In this document: one piece after another, positions 24,555-33,900 of the stretch
Layout of the letters: each line of letters starts with the position of its first letter
Numbering within the stretch: position 1 is the first letter of the stretch
Assembly (NCBI GenBank): GCA_900551715.1
Contig: URXG01000015.1
Span: 1-43,687 of the forward strand
Reading direction: 5' to 3'
DNA: 43,687 bases
Source: an uncultured Blautia sp.
GTDB lineage: Bacteria; Bacillota; Clostridia; Lachnospirales; Lachnospiraceae
Program-made: the position numbers and the translations under genes
The notes under the pieces: generated by a model
Told to the model about the DNA's origin: nothing
The model's input: only the letters and a program-made list of their open reading frames with translations
The model's database searches: none

Positions 24555-25271
24555 TTAATATATCTCTTTTATTTCCGACAAATCCATAATAATATAGTCC
24601 GGTTTTCCGTCACTTTTCAGCTCTGTCTGTTGCTTATTTTTATTAAACCAGCAGGTTTTTAATCCGTAAGCCTTTCCTCCTGCAATATCTGCTGTAAGGG
24701 AATCCCCGATGATCATGGTCTCCTCAGGCAGAACTCCCGGCAGCTGCGCAAAACAACCGTCAAAAAAATCTTTCCCTGGTTTGTCAGCCCCGATCTTTTC
24801 GGATACAAAACAGTGCTCGAAGTATTTCAGCATATCTGCTTTCTTAAGGCGGGTGACCTGCTGGTCATAAGGGCCGTTACTTGCAGCACAAAGACGATAT
24901 ATCGGAAAAAGATATTCCAGAATCTCATATGCTCCCTTTACCGGCACTGCACTGTGATTAAGAAAAATCCTGAAATTTTTCTCCATTTCCACCCCATCGG
25001 CTTCCAGTCCAAGCTGCCTCAGAATGGGCTGCCATCTTACATAAAAAAGGTCATCCATAGTCAGTTCACCTTTTTCAATCCTCTGCCAGACCTTATGATT
25101 CACCTCATGAAAAACAGACAGCATTTCCGGTTTGTATACAAGCCCTGCTCTGCGAAAACATTCTTTCATACTTTCTTCTGCTGCTGCATCAAAATCCAGA
25201 ATCGTATTGTCTATGTCAAGAAATATCACTTTGATGTCAGATGTTTCTTTTGTGTCAAAAATCTTTTTCAT
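24555..25271 (-). CDS. HAD-family phosphatase, YjjG-like
   Basis: A 238-residue haloacid dehalogenase-type hydrolase. Motif I is FLDIDNTILDF (DxD nucleophile), motif II is AASNG, motif III Lys is in GADKPGKDFF, and motif IV is IIGDSLTADIAGG. The helical cap between motifs I and II fits YjjG-type nucleotidases that remove phosphate from non-canonical pyrimidine nucleotides, but the substrate is not certain. The ATG has AAAGGA upstream. It follows the XRE regulator gene by 30 bp and is probably co-transcribed with it. Confidence 0.85.
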   Translation of the reverse strand: MKKIFDTKETSDIKVIFLDIDNTILDFDAAAEESMKECFRRAGLVYKPEMLSVFHEVNHKVWQRIEKGELTMDDLFYVRWQPILRQLGLEADGVEMEKNFRIFLNHSAVPVKGAYEILEYLFPIYRLCAASNGPYDQQVTRLKKADMLKYFEHCFVSEKIGADKPGKDFFDGCFAQLPGVLPEETMIIGDSLTADIAGGKAYGLKTCWFNKNKQQTELKSDGKPDYIIMDLSEIKEIY

Positions 25272-25301
25272 AAAACAAATCCTTTCTCGCCGGAAGTACT
25301 C

Positions 25302-26030
25302 TTACTGCCCCATGTTATCTACCATCAGCATATTCAGCTGTTCCCAGCGTTTCAAATCTTTTTTGGTAAAAAGAAGCTGGTGACGAAACTTTTCTGTCAG
25401 TTCCTGTGGTTTCAGTGTGAGCAGGCATTTAAACGCACAGGGCATCAGATCAGCACTGGAAATCCCACAGAGAAGCCCTACTGTAAAATCTCTGCGCTCC
25501 AGGGGATTAAAAATATACAGAAGATCTTCTTCCAGAGGATTGTACTGATTAACGAAGGAAAAACGAATCAGCATATCGCTGTAAAGTACAGTTCCTGTAT
25601 AAAAAATCTCACTGCTTCTGCCGGTTCCTGATACAGAGCAGATAGACAGAGTAGCTTCATAACAACCGGTATCTTCCTGTCTCTCATAAATATCAATCAC
25701 TCCGTCTTTCATTCGCTGGTAACGTCCATCATAGAAATAAAAATACAGCCGCTTCGCCTGAAAGAAGGGATTCTTCCCTGTCAGGTCTGTGTTACTGCTG
25801 ACTAGCTCTGAATCCGGATTCTGCCAGGTAGTCAACTGTGCCATGGACACCTGCAATACCTGGCTGATCTCAAATAATGTCTCAATGTCTACAGAAATTT
25901 CTCCGTTTTCATATTTACATACTGTAGCCCTGCTTTTGTGTATGGCATCTGCCAGCTGCTGTAAGGTCAATCTTCCGGCTTTCCGGTATTTTTTTATCTG
26001 CTGCCCTACATAACAGGTAAATTCACTCAT
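25302..26030 (-). CDS. XRE-family transcriptional regulator
   Basis: A 242-residue DNA-binding protein. The N-terminal HTH_3 domain (about 5-66) reads VGQQIKKYRKAGRLTLQQLA then HKSRATVCKYENGEISVDIETL. The C-terminal 150 residues form an alpha/beta region (YFYFYDGRYQRMKDG) that I do not recognise and that probably senses a ligand or partner. It is transcribed divergently from the NSS transporter gene, whose expression it may control together with its own; an inverted repeat lies just upstream of its promoter. The start ATG has GAGGAAAC. Confidence 0.85.
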   Translation of the reverse strand: MSEFTCYVGQQIKKYRKAGRLTLQQLADAIHKSRATVCKYENGEISVDIETLFEISQVLQVSMAQLTTWQNPDSELVSSNTDLTGKNPFFQAKRLYFYFYDGRYQRMKDGVIDIYERQEDTGCYEATLSICSVSGTGRSSEIFYTGTVLYSDMLIRFSFVNQYNPLEEDLLYIFNPLERRDFTVGLLCGISSADLMPCAFKCLLTLKPQELTEKFRHQLLFTKKDLKRWEQLNMLMVDNMGQ

Positions 26031-26079
26031 TTTGTTTCCTCATACTATCCATTATTCATTATATTTTCTTTCTGCTCTC

Positions 26080-26108
26080 ATTATAACGATAAATCTTTGT
26101 TTTTGCAA
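26080..26108 (-). promoter_or_regulatory. Promoter of the XRE regulator gene
   Basis: TTGCAA (26103-26108) and TATAAT (26080-26085), 17 bp apart on the minus strand, about 50 bp upstream of the start codon. Confidence 0.7.
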
Positions 26109-26113
26109 AATAA

Positions 26114-26152
26114 AAAGAAACTTTTATTCAAAATAGTTTCTTTAAACGAAAC
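26114..26152. promoter_or_regulatory. Candidate operator, repeated AAAGAAACT boxes
   Basis: AAAGAAACT (26114-26122) and AGTTTCTTT (26135-26143) form a perfect 9-bp inverted repeat with 12-bp spacing, about two helical turns centre to centre. A third GAAACTTT half-site follows immediately. It sits just upstream of the XRE gene promoter in the divergent region. Confidence 0.5.
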
Positions 26153-26199
26153 TTTCAGTATTTGCACTTAAATTTATTTCCGTTAAAATAAGACAGTAT

Positions 26200-26342
26200 G
26201 TAACTATTCAGAAGGTAGTATCCCGCGAGGCGTTTTGGCATGTTTTTTGCCAAAATCCCGAGACATACAAGGCAAAATGCCATCACCGAAGGTGATTAGG
26301 AATGCATTTTGACTCGTAACTGTGAGGGTACTAAACAGTTAC
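26200..26342. mobile_element. 143-bp MITE-like element with 27-nt terminal hairpin (copy 3)
   Basis: Begins GTAACTATTCAG and ends CTAAACAGTTAC, inverted ends. Inside are a TTTTGGCA/TGCCAAAA hairpin, an AAAATGC...GCATTTT stem around ATCACC-GAA-GGTGAT, and the 27-nt hairpin at 26316-26342. The right half reappears in the opposite orientation at 38426-38479. No ORF. It sits between the XRE promoter and the NSS transporter gene, so it may be transcribed as part of a leader. Confidence 0.65.
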
Positions 26343-26375
26343 GACGGTATGAATTTTTGATGGGGGAACTTGAAT

Positions 26376-27776
26376 ATGAAAGAAAAAAAGAGCAGTTTTT
26401 CCGGCTCTATCGGTTTCGTCCTGGCTGCTGCCGGAAGTGCTGTAGGCGTCGGAAACATCTGGAGATTTCCATATCTCTGTGCTAAAGATGGCGGTGGATT
26501 ATTTCTGCTGGTTTATCTGGTGCTTGTACTGACTTTTGGGTTCGTACTTCTCACAACAGATGTGGCAATCGGGCGAAAAACAAAGAAAAATGCATTACAG
26601 GCCTTCGGTGCCCTGCATCCGAAATGGAACTTCCTTGGGAAACTTACCTTCCTGGTTCCTGCTCTGATCATGACTTATTATTCTGTGATCGGCGGCTGGA
26701 TCGCCAAGTATCTTTTTGTTTATATCACCTCTGATGGTGCAGACGCTGCTACAGACGGATATTTTACATCTTTTATTACTTCTGATATTGCACCGATCGT
26801 GTTTATGCTGATCTTTCTTGCGCTGACTGCATGGATCGTATTCCGAGGTGTGGAAAAAGGCATCGAGAAATTTTCCAAAATCATTATGCCGGGACTGATA
26901 CTTTTGATCCTGATCATTGCCATCTTTTCTCTGACACTGTCTTATACAGATGCTGATGGCACTGTCCGCACCGGACTTCAGGGATTGAGTGTGTATATTA
27001 AACCGGATTTCAGTGGTCTGACAGTCAAACGATTCCTGGAGATTCTTCTGGATGCCATGAGCCAGCTGTTTTTCTCGCTGAGTGTTTCCATGGGTATCAT
27101 GATCACTTACGGTTCCTATGTAAAAAATGATGTAGATCTGAACAAAGCCACCAATCAGATTGAACTTTTTGACACAGGTGTTGCCTTCCTGGCAGGGATG
27201 ATGATCATTCCGGCAGTGTTTGTATTCCTTGGAAAAGAGGGAATGGCCTCCGGTCCAAGTCTGATCTTTATTTCTCTTCCAAGGGTTTTTGACGCAATGG
27301 GCATTATGGGACGACCTGTAGCCATTGCCTTCTTCGTGATGATGGGATTTGCAGCTCTTACTTCCTGTGTGTCTGTTATGGAAACACTGGTAGCCAACTG
27401 TATGGAGCTTTATCACAAGCCCCGGAAAAAAATGTGCGGTATGGTAGGGATCTATTCTCTGATCACTGCAGTTCTCATCTGCCTTGGCTATAATAAACTG
27501 TACTTCGAACTAAAACTTCCAAACGGATCCGTAGGCCAGCTTCTGGATGTGATGGATTACATCAGCAACAGCTTTCTGATGCCATTTATCTCCCTGCTGA
27601 CAAGTATCCTGATCGGATGGGTTATCGGCCCTGACTGGATCGTAGGTGAGGTGGAACGAAATGGAGAACATTTTAAACGGAAACAGCTTTACCGATTCAT
27701 GATCCGTTATGTGGTGCCGGTTGTAATGCTTGTGCTGTTCCTTGTATCAACAGGTTTTGGAAATTTGTTTTCGTAA
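26376..27776 (+). CDS. Sodium:neurotransmitter symporter family (NSS) transporter
   Basis: A 466-residue inner membrane protein of the LeuT/NSS fold; bacterial members import amino acids with sodium. The hallmark TM1 region is SIGFVLAAAGSAVGVGNIWRFPYLCAKDGGG, including the unwound substrate/sodium site, and TYYSVIGGWIAKY marks TM3. About 11 membrane segments are visible, as usual for bacterial members, ending in VVMLVLFLVSTGFGNLFS. ATG 26376 is preferred over a TTG two codons earlier because GGGGGA is eight bases upstream. Substrate cannot be told; aromatic amino acids are known for related transporters. It is divergent from an XRE regulator. Confidence 0.92.
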   Translation: MKEKKSSFSGSIGFVLAAAGSAVGVGNIWRFPYLCAKDGGGLFLLVYLVLVLTFGFVLLTTDVAIGRKTKKNALQAFGALHPKWNFLGKLTFLVPALIMTYYSVIGGWIAKYLFVYITSDGADAATDGYFTSFITSDIAPIVFMLIFLALTAWIVFRGVEKGIEKFSKIIMPGLILLILIIAIFSLTLSYTDADGTVRTGLQGLSVYIKPDFSGLTVKRFLEILLDAMSQLFFSLSVSMGIMITYGSYVKNDVDLNKATNQIELFDTGVAFLAGMMIIPAVFVFLGKEGMASGPSLIFISLPRVFDAMGIMGRPVAIAFFVMMGFAALTSCVSVMETLVANCMELYHKPRKKMCGMVGIYSLITAVLICLGYNKLYFELKLPNGSVGQLLDVMDYISNSFLMPFISLLTSILIGWVIGPDWIVGEVERNGEHFKRKQLYRFMIRYVVPVVMLVLFLVSTGFGNLFS

Positions 27777-27787
27777 ATATAATTTAT

Positions 27788-27829
27788 ACCCAAAAGCTGC
27801 CTGGTCATTTTGCCAGGCAGCTTTTGGGT
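27788..27829 (+). terminator. Strong terminator whose stem also encodes the end of ykvI
   Basis: A perfect 17-bp stem (27788-27804 with 27813-27829) around an 8-nt loop, followed by TTTTC and a long T run a few bases on. The minus-strand ykvI-like gene ends inside the loop at 27805, so one arm is coding. Confidence 0.9.
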
Positions 27830-28905
27830 TTTCTATTCATTTTTTTTAATTGGTGGTAAAGTACAGATGCCATAACTATCAGTCCCATATATCCCATTAT
27901 TGGATATAATGTTCCTACCAATGATGAGAAAGGCAGGAATCCAGGTACCATCGCACATATACTGACTGCGGAGATAATACCAATCTTCTTTTTGGGATCG
28001 TCTGTAGTTACTCTTGAGGTAATTCCATATAAAGCACTGATTGCAACTGTAAATATTGCTGCCACTAAGACAACCGCATATATTACTCCAAGTGGTTTCC
28101 ATATATTTCCCGCCAGTTCAACCATAGGAATTTCACTTGTTCCAACCACCTGATAATTTCTCAACAATGCTCCATTTATAAACAGTAAGCACACACCTAA
28201 TGCCACAGCCCCCGCCGTAATACCAGCATTGCGAATCTTCTTATCATCTTCTACATTGCCTATTGAAATAAGAATTGGACTGTTAGACATTACACAGTAG
28301 GAGCAGTAAACAAGTACAGATATCCATATATTGGGAGCTGATGTAGTAATGCCAGCTCCCTTTATTGCCACATCAGCTGCTGCAAAATCTGTCGTTCCCG
28401 TAAAAAAAGCAATACTGGCAACCAAAATGGAAAAGACAACAATTATTGGTCCTAAAAAGCCACCAATCTTCAATGTAATTGCAAATCCAAAAGATACTGC
28501 CAGAACACTTGCGACTGCAATAATAACTCTGCCTATATATTGATTAATTCCGAAATACTGAAAAAGTGTTGTTCCTCCACCTGAAATCATAACGGAAAAT
28601 CCAATGAACATAAAGAAAAGAAACGCTGCCTCAAAGAATTTTCCTACATATTTTCCACAGAGATACTTCATAACAGGTCCATGTGTATTAGTATGCAGTT
28701 CATTTCCATATGCTGCAAATCTCGTACCTATCCAGATAAAGATCACCATAGCTGCAATTATGGCAACCATGCTCATAACACCATAATTCGTATAAAACTG
28801 CATTACTTCCTGTCCAGAAGCAAAGCCTGCTCCTACTACTGCGCCGAAATACGATCCGCCATAGGAAAATATCTTACCCACCAGGCCGTTTTTTTTATTT
28901 TCCAT
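27805..28905 (-). CDS. YkvI-family membrane transporter
   Basis: A 366-residue membrane protein with about ten hydrophobic segments and a LeuT-like start, GSYFGAVVGAGFASGQEVMQFYTNYG, the YkvI family signature. The family is predicted to carry small organic solutes or amino acids; substrate unknown. Its last residues, KPKSCLAK, are encoded by an arm of the transporter terminator on the opposite strand. The ATG has GGGAG upstream. A 47-residue ORF precedes it by 31 bp in the same orientation, and a LysR gene is divergent, suggesting a LysR-controlled uptake unit. Confidence 0.88.
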   Translation of the reverse strand: MENKKNGLVGKIFSYGGSYFGAVVGAGFASGQEVMQFYTNYGVMSMVAIIAAMVIFIWIGTRFAAYGNELHTNTHGPVMKYLCGKYVGKFFEAAFLFFMFIGFSVMISGGGTTLFQYFGINQYIGRVIIAVASVLAVSFGFAITLKIGGFLGPIIVVFSILVASIAFFTGTTDFAAADVAIKGAGITTSAPNIWISVLVYCSYCVMSNSPILISIGNVEDDKKIRNAGITAGAVALGVCLLFINGALLRNYQVVGTSEIPMVELAGNIWKPLGVIYAVVLVAAIFTVAISALYGITSRVTTDDPKKKIGIISAVSICAMVPGFLPFSSLVGTLYPIMGYMGLIVMASVLYHQLKKMNRKPKSCLAK

Positions 28906-28936
28906 AATTTATTCTCCCAGCCTTTCCCATAATATT

Positions 28937-29080
28937 TTAAATAATTTCGCCAAGAATTTCTTTTTCAGCAAACAATGCTGTTGCTCCACCCATTGGAATG
29001 TCATAGCATTTATGTCCTTCTGCTTCCAGTCGCTGAATATGTTCTTTTTCAAGCAATCCTTTGACTTCTTCGCACTTCAT
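28937..29080 (-). CDS. Small 47-residue protein upstream of ykvI
   Basis: An ATG at 29080 with GGGAGAT seven bases upstream opens a frame ending at 28937. The product begins MKCEEVKGLLEKEHIQRLE and contains CYDIPMGGATALFAEKEIL. It looks like coding sequence (good codon pattern, no low complexity) and would be the first gene of the ykvI transcript. I do not recognise the family. It could be a genuine small protein or the surviving end of a larger enzyme gene. Confidence 0.55.
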   Translation of the reverse strand: MKCEEVKGLLEKEHIQRLEAEGHKCYDIPMGGATALFAEKEILGEII

Positions 29081-29202
29081 TCTAATATCTCCCAATTTTT
29101 ACTGTATCTGTATTTTATTTTTGATATCCGGCAAAATATCTTAATATAGTCATTATATAAGCTCTGTTTTTCATTGTAAAATAAATATTTTAATGATAAA
29201 AT

Positions 29203-29218
29203 ATAACTAAATAGTTAT
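29203..29218. promoter_or_regulatory. Candidate LysR operator
   Basis: ATAACTAAATAGTTAT is a perfect 16-bp palindrome with the T...A layout of LysR sites, 20 bp upstream of the LysR start and in the divergent region to the ykvI unit. Confidence 0.5.
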
Positions 29219-29238
29219 TATTCAAAGGAAAAATTGAC

Positions 29239-30135
29239 ATGAACCATCTGGATCTTGAAGCTTTTTTATCTGTTGTCAAATATGGAAATCTTACCCGCGC
29301 CGCTGAATCTCTTTTCATTTCTCAGCCAGCTCTTACCAAACGTCTTCTTGCTCTTGAAAAAGAACTTGGCTGTCAGTTGATTGTCCGCGGTAAAGGTCAT
29401 AAAAATATTTCCCTGACAGATAGTGGTGAGTCTCTCATCAGCATTGCATATCAATATAAATCTCTTGACAACGAATTACAAACCTTAAAACTTAAAAACA
29501 CCCGAAAAACTTTTACGATCTGTTCATCGGATGGTCCTCATATGTATATTTTTCCCAAAACATATAAAGATTTTGTTAATCAATATCCCGAAATCTCATT
29601 AAAGCTTGTTACTGCTGATTATCCCCAATGCTTTGATGCTATTCAACGTCAACACGCTGATCTTGCTTTTACGGGAGCTGATTATTATTACAAAAATATT
29701 GTTTCCATCCCCATGTACAGCGAACCAATGTATTTTATCTGCCGTTCAGACAGCAACTACCCTGACACTGTATCTCCTGATTTGCTGAAAGCATGCAATG
29801 CAATTTATTCTCCTTACTCATCTGATTTCACTAAATGGTGGGATTACTGGTTTCGTAAAGATTCAAAACCTTTTATTGAAGCTCATCTTATAGCACAGGT
29901 TGAGGATTTTATGTTATCATTTAATAAAGATATATGGACAATTGCACCTGCTTCTGTAAAAAATAAATTTACTAAAAATCCTTTTCTTTCTACACGAAAA
30001 CTGATGTCTCCACCACCCGAACGAATTATTTATCTGGTAAAACTTATTTCAGAAGATAATGTCCTTACCAGTTCTTTTCAGACAATAATGAAAGAGAATC
30101 TTTCCAAGATTAAGGGCATCAACCTTCTTCTGTAA
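29239..30135 (+). CDS. LysR-family transcriptional regulator
   Basis: A 298-residue LysR-type regulator. The N-terminal winged HTH reads LEAFLSVVKYGNLTRAAESL then FISQPALTKRLLALEKELG. The effector domain (about 90-298) is a two-lobed substrate-binding fold starting KTFTICSSDGPHMYIFP, unusually rich in Tyr and Trp, hinting at an aromatic or larger ligand. It is divergent from the small ORF and ykvI, and an AllA-like gene lies 200 bp downstream in the opposite orientation, so transport and metabolism of one compound may be under its control (inference). RBS AAAGGAAAAA. Confidence 0.9.
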   Translation: MNHLDLEAFLSVVKYGNLTRAAESLFISQPALTKRLLALEKELGCQLIVRGKGHKNISLTDSGESLISIAYQYKSLDNELQTLKLKNTRKTFTICSSDGPHMYIFPKTYKDFVNQYPEISLKLVTADYPQCFDAIQRQHADLAFTGADYYYKNIVSIPMYSEPMYFICRSDSNYPDTVSPDLLKACNAIYSPYSSDFTKWWDYWFRKDSKPFIEAHLIAQVEDFMLSFNKDIWTIAPASVKNKFTKNPFLSTRKLMSPPPERIIYLVKLISEDNVLTSSFQTIMKENLSKIKGINLLL

Positions 30136-30137
30136 AA

Positions 30138-30178
30138 AAATCCGGTAAACAAGTTTATTCCTCGTTTACCGGATTTTC
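30138..30178 (+). terminator. Terminator after the LysR gene
   Basis: AAATCCGGTAAAC (30138-30150) pairs perfectly with GTTTACCGGATTT (30164-30176), immediately after the stop and followed by T residues. Confidence 0.85.
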
Positions 30179-30343
30179 ATATTTTACATTTCCATTTAAC
30201 ATTCTCATATCCTCCTGACGTGTTTTCTTATGGACTTATTATAAAAAAACAATCTATCAGGAACAAGATATTAGCAAATTGACAAGTCACTCATAATTTT
30301 CATAGTATGCTGATTACACCATCACTGTAGCTTTCACCGTACT

Positions 30344-30832
30344 TTATACAGTAATCTTAAACCAGTCTTTCTCTTCAAAATCAACTACTGTACAGTCGTT
30401 AGCATAAGTACATTCCGGAAGAATGATCATTGCATGAAGTTCTTCATTATTTACAGGAAGAGGACACAAATGCCAGATTGCTGCATTGATCTTTACCATA
30501 TGTCCTTTGGGAACAATAAATGCCTTGGCAAGCTCTGGAACTGGTGTACCGGCAGAAGCAGGTGCCACATGAATAATCATGTCATCATCCAGCGCTACAA
30601 TGCCTTCCCAGGTAGTTGTATGATATTCTGCTGCCTTAATGATACGTTCGTCTTTACGAACTGCGATTGGAGAAAATGCCATCGTTCCCATGCAGGTTCC
30701 TGATATACGATCCGGATAGAACTTATGGATCTCACCCTGTAACGGATATCCCTCCGGCTCTATCATATTACAGAATGTACCATATGGTGCAAAGTCTGCT
30801 ACATTGATCTTTGTTGCTTTTACTTCTCTCAT
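30344..30832 (-). CDS. Ureidoglycolate lyase-like (AllA-family) cupin
   Basis: A 162-residue single-domain protein of the AllA beta-barrel family, which in purine catabolism splits ureidoglycolate to glyoxylate and urea. Visible family features: VADFAPYGTFCNMIEPEG at the start, MGTMAFSPIAVRKDERIIKAAEYHTTTWEG, AFIVPKGHMVKINAAIWHLCPLPV near the C-terminus, the last holding the metal-side His residues. No other allantoin genes are nearby, so the true substrate may be different. ATG has AGGAGGT. It stands between the LysR gene and the hybrid kinase, both transcribed towards or away from it independently. Confidence 0.75.
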   Translation of the reverse strand: MREVKATKINVADFAPYGTFCNMIEPEGYPLQGEIHKFYPDRISGTCMGTMAFSPIAVRKDERIIKAAEYHTTTWEGIVALDDDMIIHVAPASAGTPVPELAKAFIVPKGHMVKINAAIWHLCPLPVNNEELHAMIILPECTYANDCTVVDFEEKDWFKITV

Positions 30833-30919
30833 GATAAAAATACCTCCTGATACAAATTCTTTGATGTACTTTTTATAAACCCCTCGTTTTTCACAACAGC
30901 TTCATTATATCACGAAGAA

Positions 30920-33900
30920 CTACCTTTTTCTACAATACCGGGCTGCTGTTCTGATAATTTTTTCCATTTCCAGTGGCTTGGAAAGATGTTCATTCATACC
31001 AGCCTCCCGGCTTCTCCTGATATCATCTGAAAAAGCATTGGCAGTCATCGCCACTATCGGAATCGTTGCAGCATCCGGTCTGTTCAGAGTCCGTATCTTT
31101 CTGGTAGCTTCCAGTCCACCCATTACCGGCATCATAATATCCATCATGATCATATTAATCTCACCAGGTTCTGATTTCTCGAATATTTCTATGGCTTCCT
31201 TACCATTCCATGCCTTCAGAACAACAGCCCCACTGTCTTTCAGCATAAATTCTGCAATTTCCATGTTTAACTCATTATCCTCTACCAGAAGAATTCTGGC
31301 CCCCTTAACAGCGTCTGTCGTCACTTGTCCCGGCTCTTCCAATAGAATATCCTGCTCTGGTGTCTGGTCGATCTCGAACGGAATCACTACCGTAAAGGTG
31401 CTTCCTTTTCCCAGTTCACTTTCTACCTGAATAGTGCCGCCCATTTTTTCGATGAGTTCTTTTACAATGGCCATTCCAAGTCCGGTTCCTTTATATTCTG
31501 TTCTCGCATCGAGTTTTTCCTGGGTAAAGGGATGAAAAAGTTTATTTTCCACAAATTCTGCACTCATTCCAATGCCTGTGTCCACAATCCGGAACTCAAT
31601 CACTGCTTTCTCACTATCACTGGAAAGTTCTTTTACATAAGTATCAATGGTTCCTCCTGGTTTGTTATACTTCATCGAATTGCTGAAAAGATTCAGAAGG
31701 ATCTGACGCAGATGAACCGGACTTCCTACCAGTTTCGTATGGTACAGTTCGTACTCATGAGTAGTATAAGTAATACCTGACTGTGCAATCTGTGCCTCAT
31801 TCAGGGCATAAACCACTTTCAGCACATCTTTCAGCTCAAACGACGCATGATCCAGCTCTACTTTGCCGGCTTCCAGCTTACTCATATCCAGTACATCATT
31901 GATCAGCGCAAGAAGATGTTCCGATGAAATCTGAATTTTTTCCAGACAGTCGTCTACTTTTTCATGATCCTCTCGGTTTCTACCAATGATCTGAAGCATA
32001 CCCATAATCCCATTGATAGGTGTGCGGATATCATGACTCATCCTGCTTAGGAAAGCAGTTTTGGCCTTATTTGCTGTCTCTGCCTCTTCATAGGCAGCTT
32101 TCAGACGATCCATTTCCAGCTGTTCTCTCTGATGAAGATCTGTAGTATTTTTCAGGAGTACCATTCCATAGATCACTTTTTTCTCAGAATCGCTGTCCCG
32201 GTCATAAACAATACTTTCAGACATAAGGATTGTCTTCTGAACCCAGCGTATAGTACCATCAATATTTTTTTCCTGATATTCCACAGTGATCTGTTTTTCT
32301 CCTGCTGCAAATCTCTTCAGAAGCTTGGATACTGTATCAATGATACGATAACTTTCCAGTGTTTCCCGGGTAATCTGCTCTGATCTTCTTCTACAATATT
32401 CATTATAGGAACATGGAAGTTCCAGCCCCAGTTCACTGAGGCTGATCTGGTGACTCTGTTCTTTACGGATAAAATTCTGTTCTACTCTGTCCTCTGTGAT
32501 ATTTACAGAATAAACAGTTGTGGCTGTTTCCAGAAGTGCATCTACATAATTTCCATTTTCCAGAATAGACTGCTTCAGCTGTTCATAAAACAACATTAAC
32601 CGCCGTTTTGCGTCTGCCACATCATAATCACAATGTATATTTTCAAAAGCAAGTAAAAAATGATGAAGATTTTCTTCCTCATCCTGATCCACATAAATCA
32701 CAGTAATCCTGCCATAAACAGTATCTTTCCCCTGATACTGATACTGTACTTCACCAACAGGATTATCCTGGCTGAGTATCTCATTCAGAGTTTCTTTTCG
32801 GATCATAGATTCCACATTACTTCTGTCTTCTTCTGTTACCTGCTCCTCTATAATCTGTTTTACTGCCCCAGAATAATTTCCTTCTTTTGCCAGGAAAAAA
32901 TTATCACTTCTTCGTATGGTACGGTAGGTATCCCTTTTTGCATCACAGTAAAGACAGTCTGAAAAAGGTTTGCCCAGTACATTTACCCTTCGCAGAAGTT
33001 TCTGATCCTGTTCTCTGATAAGTGCTGCTTCTTCCAGTTTCATATGGTTTTTGTTGATGTACATATTTTTGTCTGCTTCTGCAAAAAGTGTACGCATGGT
33101 ACAGTCTTCCTGATCTTCAGAAAGAGCATAACCGGCAGCATAACTGATGGGCATATCTGTGTGATCTTCTGAGTATTTCCATACATGCGCACGAAGTCTT
33201 TTCAGGATTTCCTGCATCTGTTCATGGGACTGATTTTTCATAATAGCAATAAATTCATCGCCACCTGCACGTCCTACAAAATATTCTTCCGGTACAGATT
33301 CTCTCAGAAGCACTGCAAAACGACGGATATATTCATCTCCCATCTCATGCCCCATACTGTTGTTGATGATGCGAAGATTATTCAGATCAAAAACGCAGAC
33401 ACCTATGGACTCTTCCAGAAGGGAGAAATCACTCAGCAGCTCTTCACATTTATTCTTGTTTGGAAGTCCTGTGGCTTCATCCAGATAGACTTTTTTCTGT
33501 AAAGCTCTGTTCAGTGCCGCATAACGGATAGCTTTGATAAGTTCTATCGCTGTCAGAAAGATCAGGCAGAAAACATCCAGTACGATCAGTCTTTCCAGTT
33601 TTTCCAGAGATGTGGCCCTCTCCTGGGAATATATCTCTGACAAACCCACTGCTTCATCACAGATCCCAAAGAATTTCTCACTTTTGGAAATGATTTCTGT
33701 GTTCTGATAGCCTTTTTCCCGAACCAGGTAAATCTCTTTTTTCAGTTTCTGAAAATAAATGTCCAGTTCCTGCATCTTATCCTGAAATTCTCTGTCGTCC
33801 AGACGTACAAAATCCAGCTCTTTGCTGCCTTTACGCAGACCGTCAATATAAGACTGTATGGTTTCTATCAGTTTGTCCTGAGGTTCACCGGCAATTTCCA

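Noticed and set aside
26595..27416. 273-codon minus-strand frame
   Set aside because: Antisense to the NSS transporter; rich in His/Arg/Gln as shadows of hydrophobic codons are.
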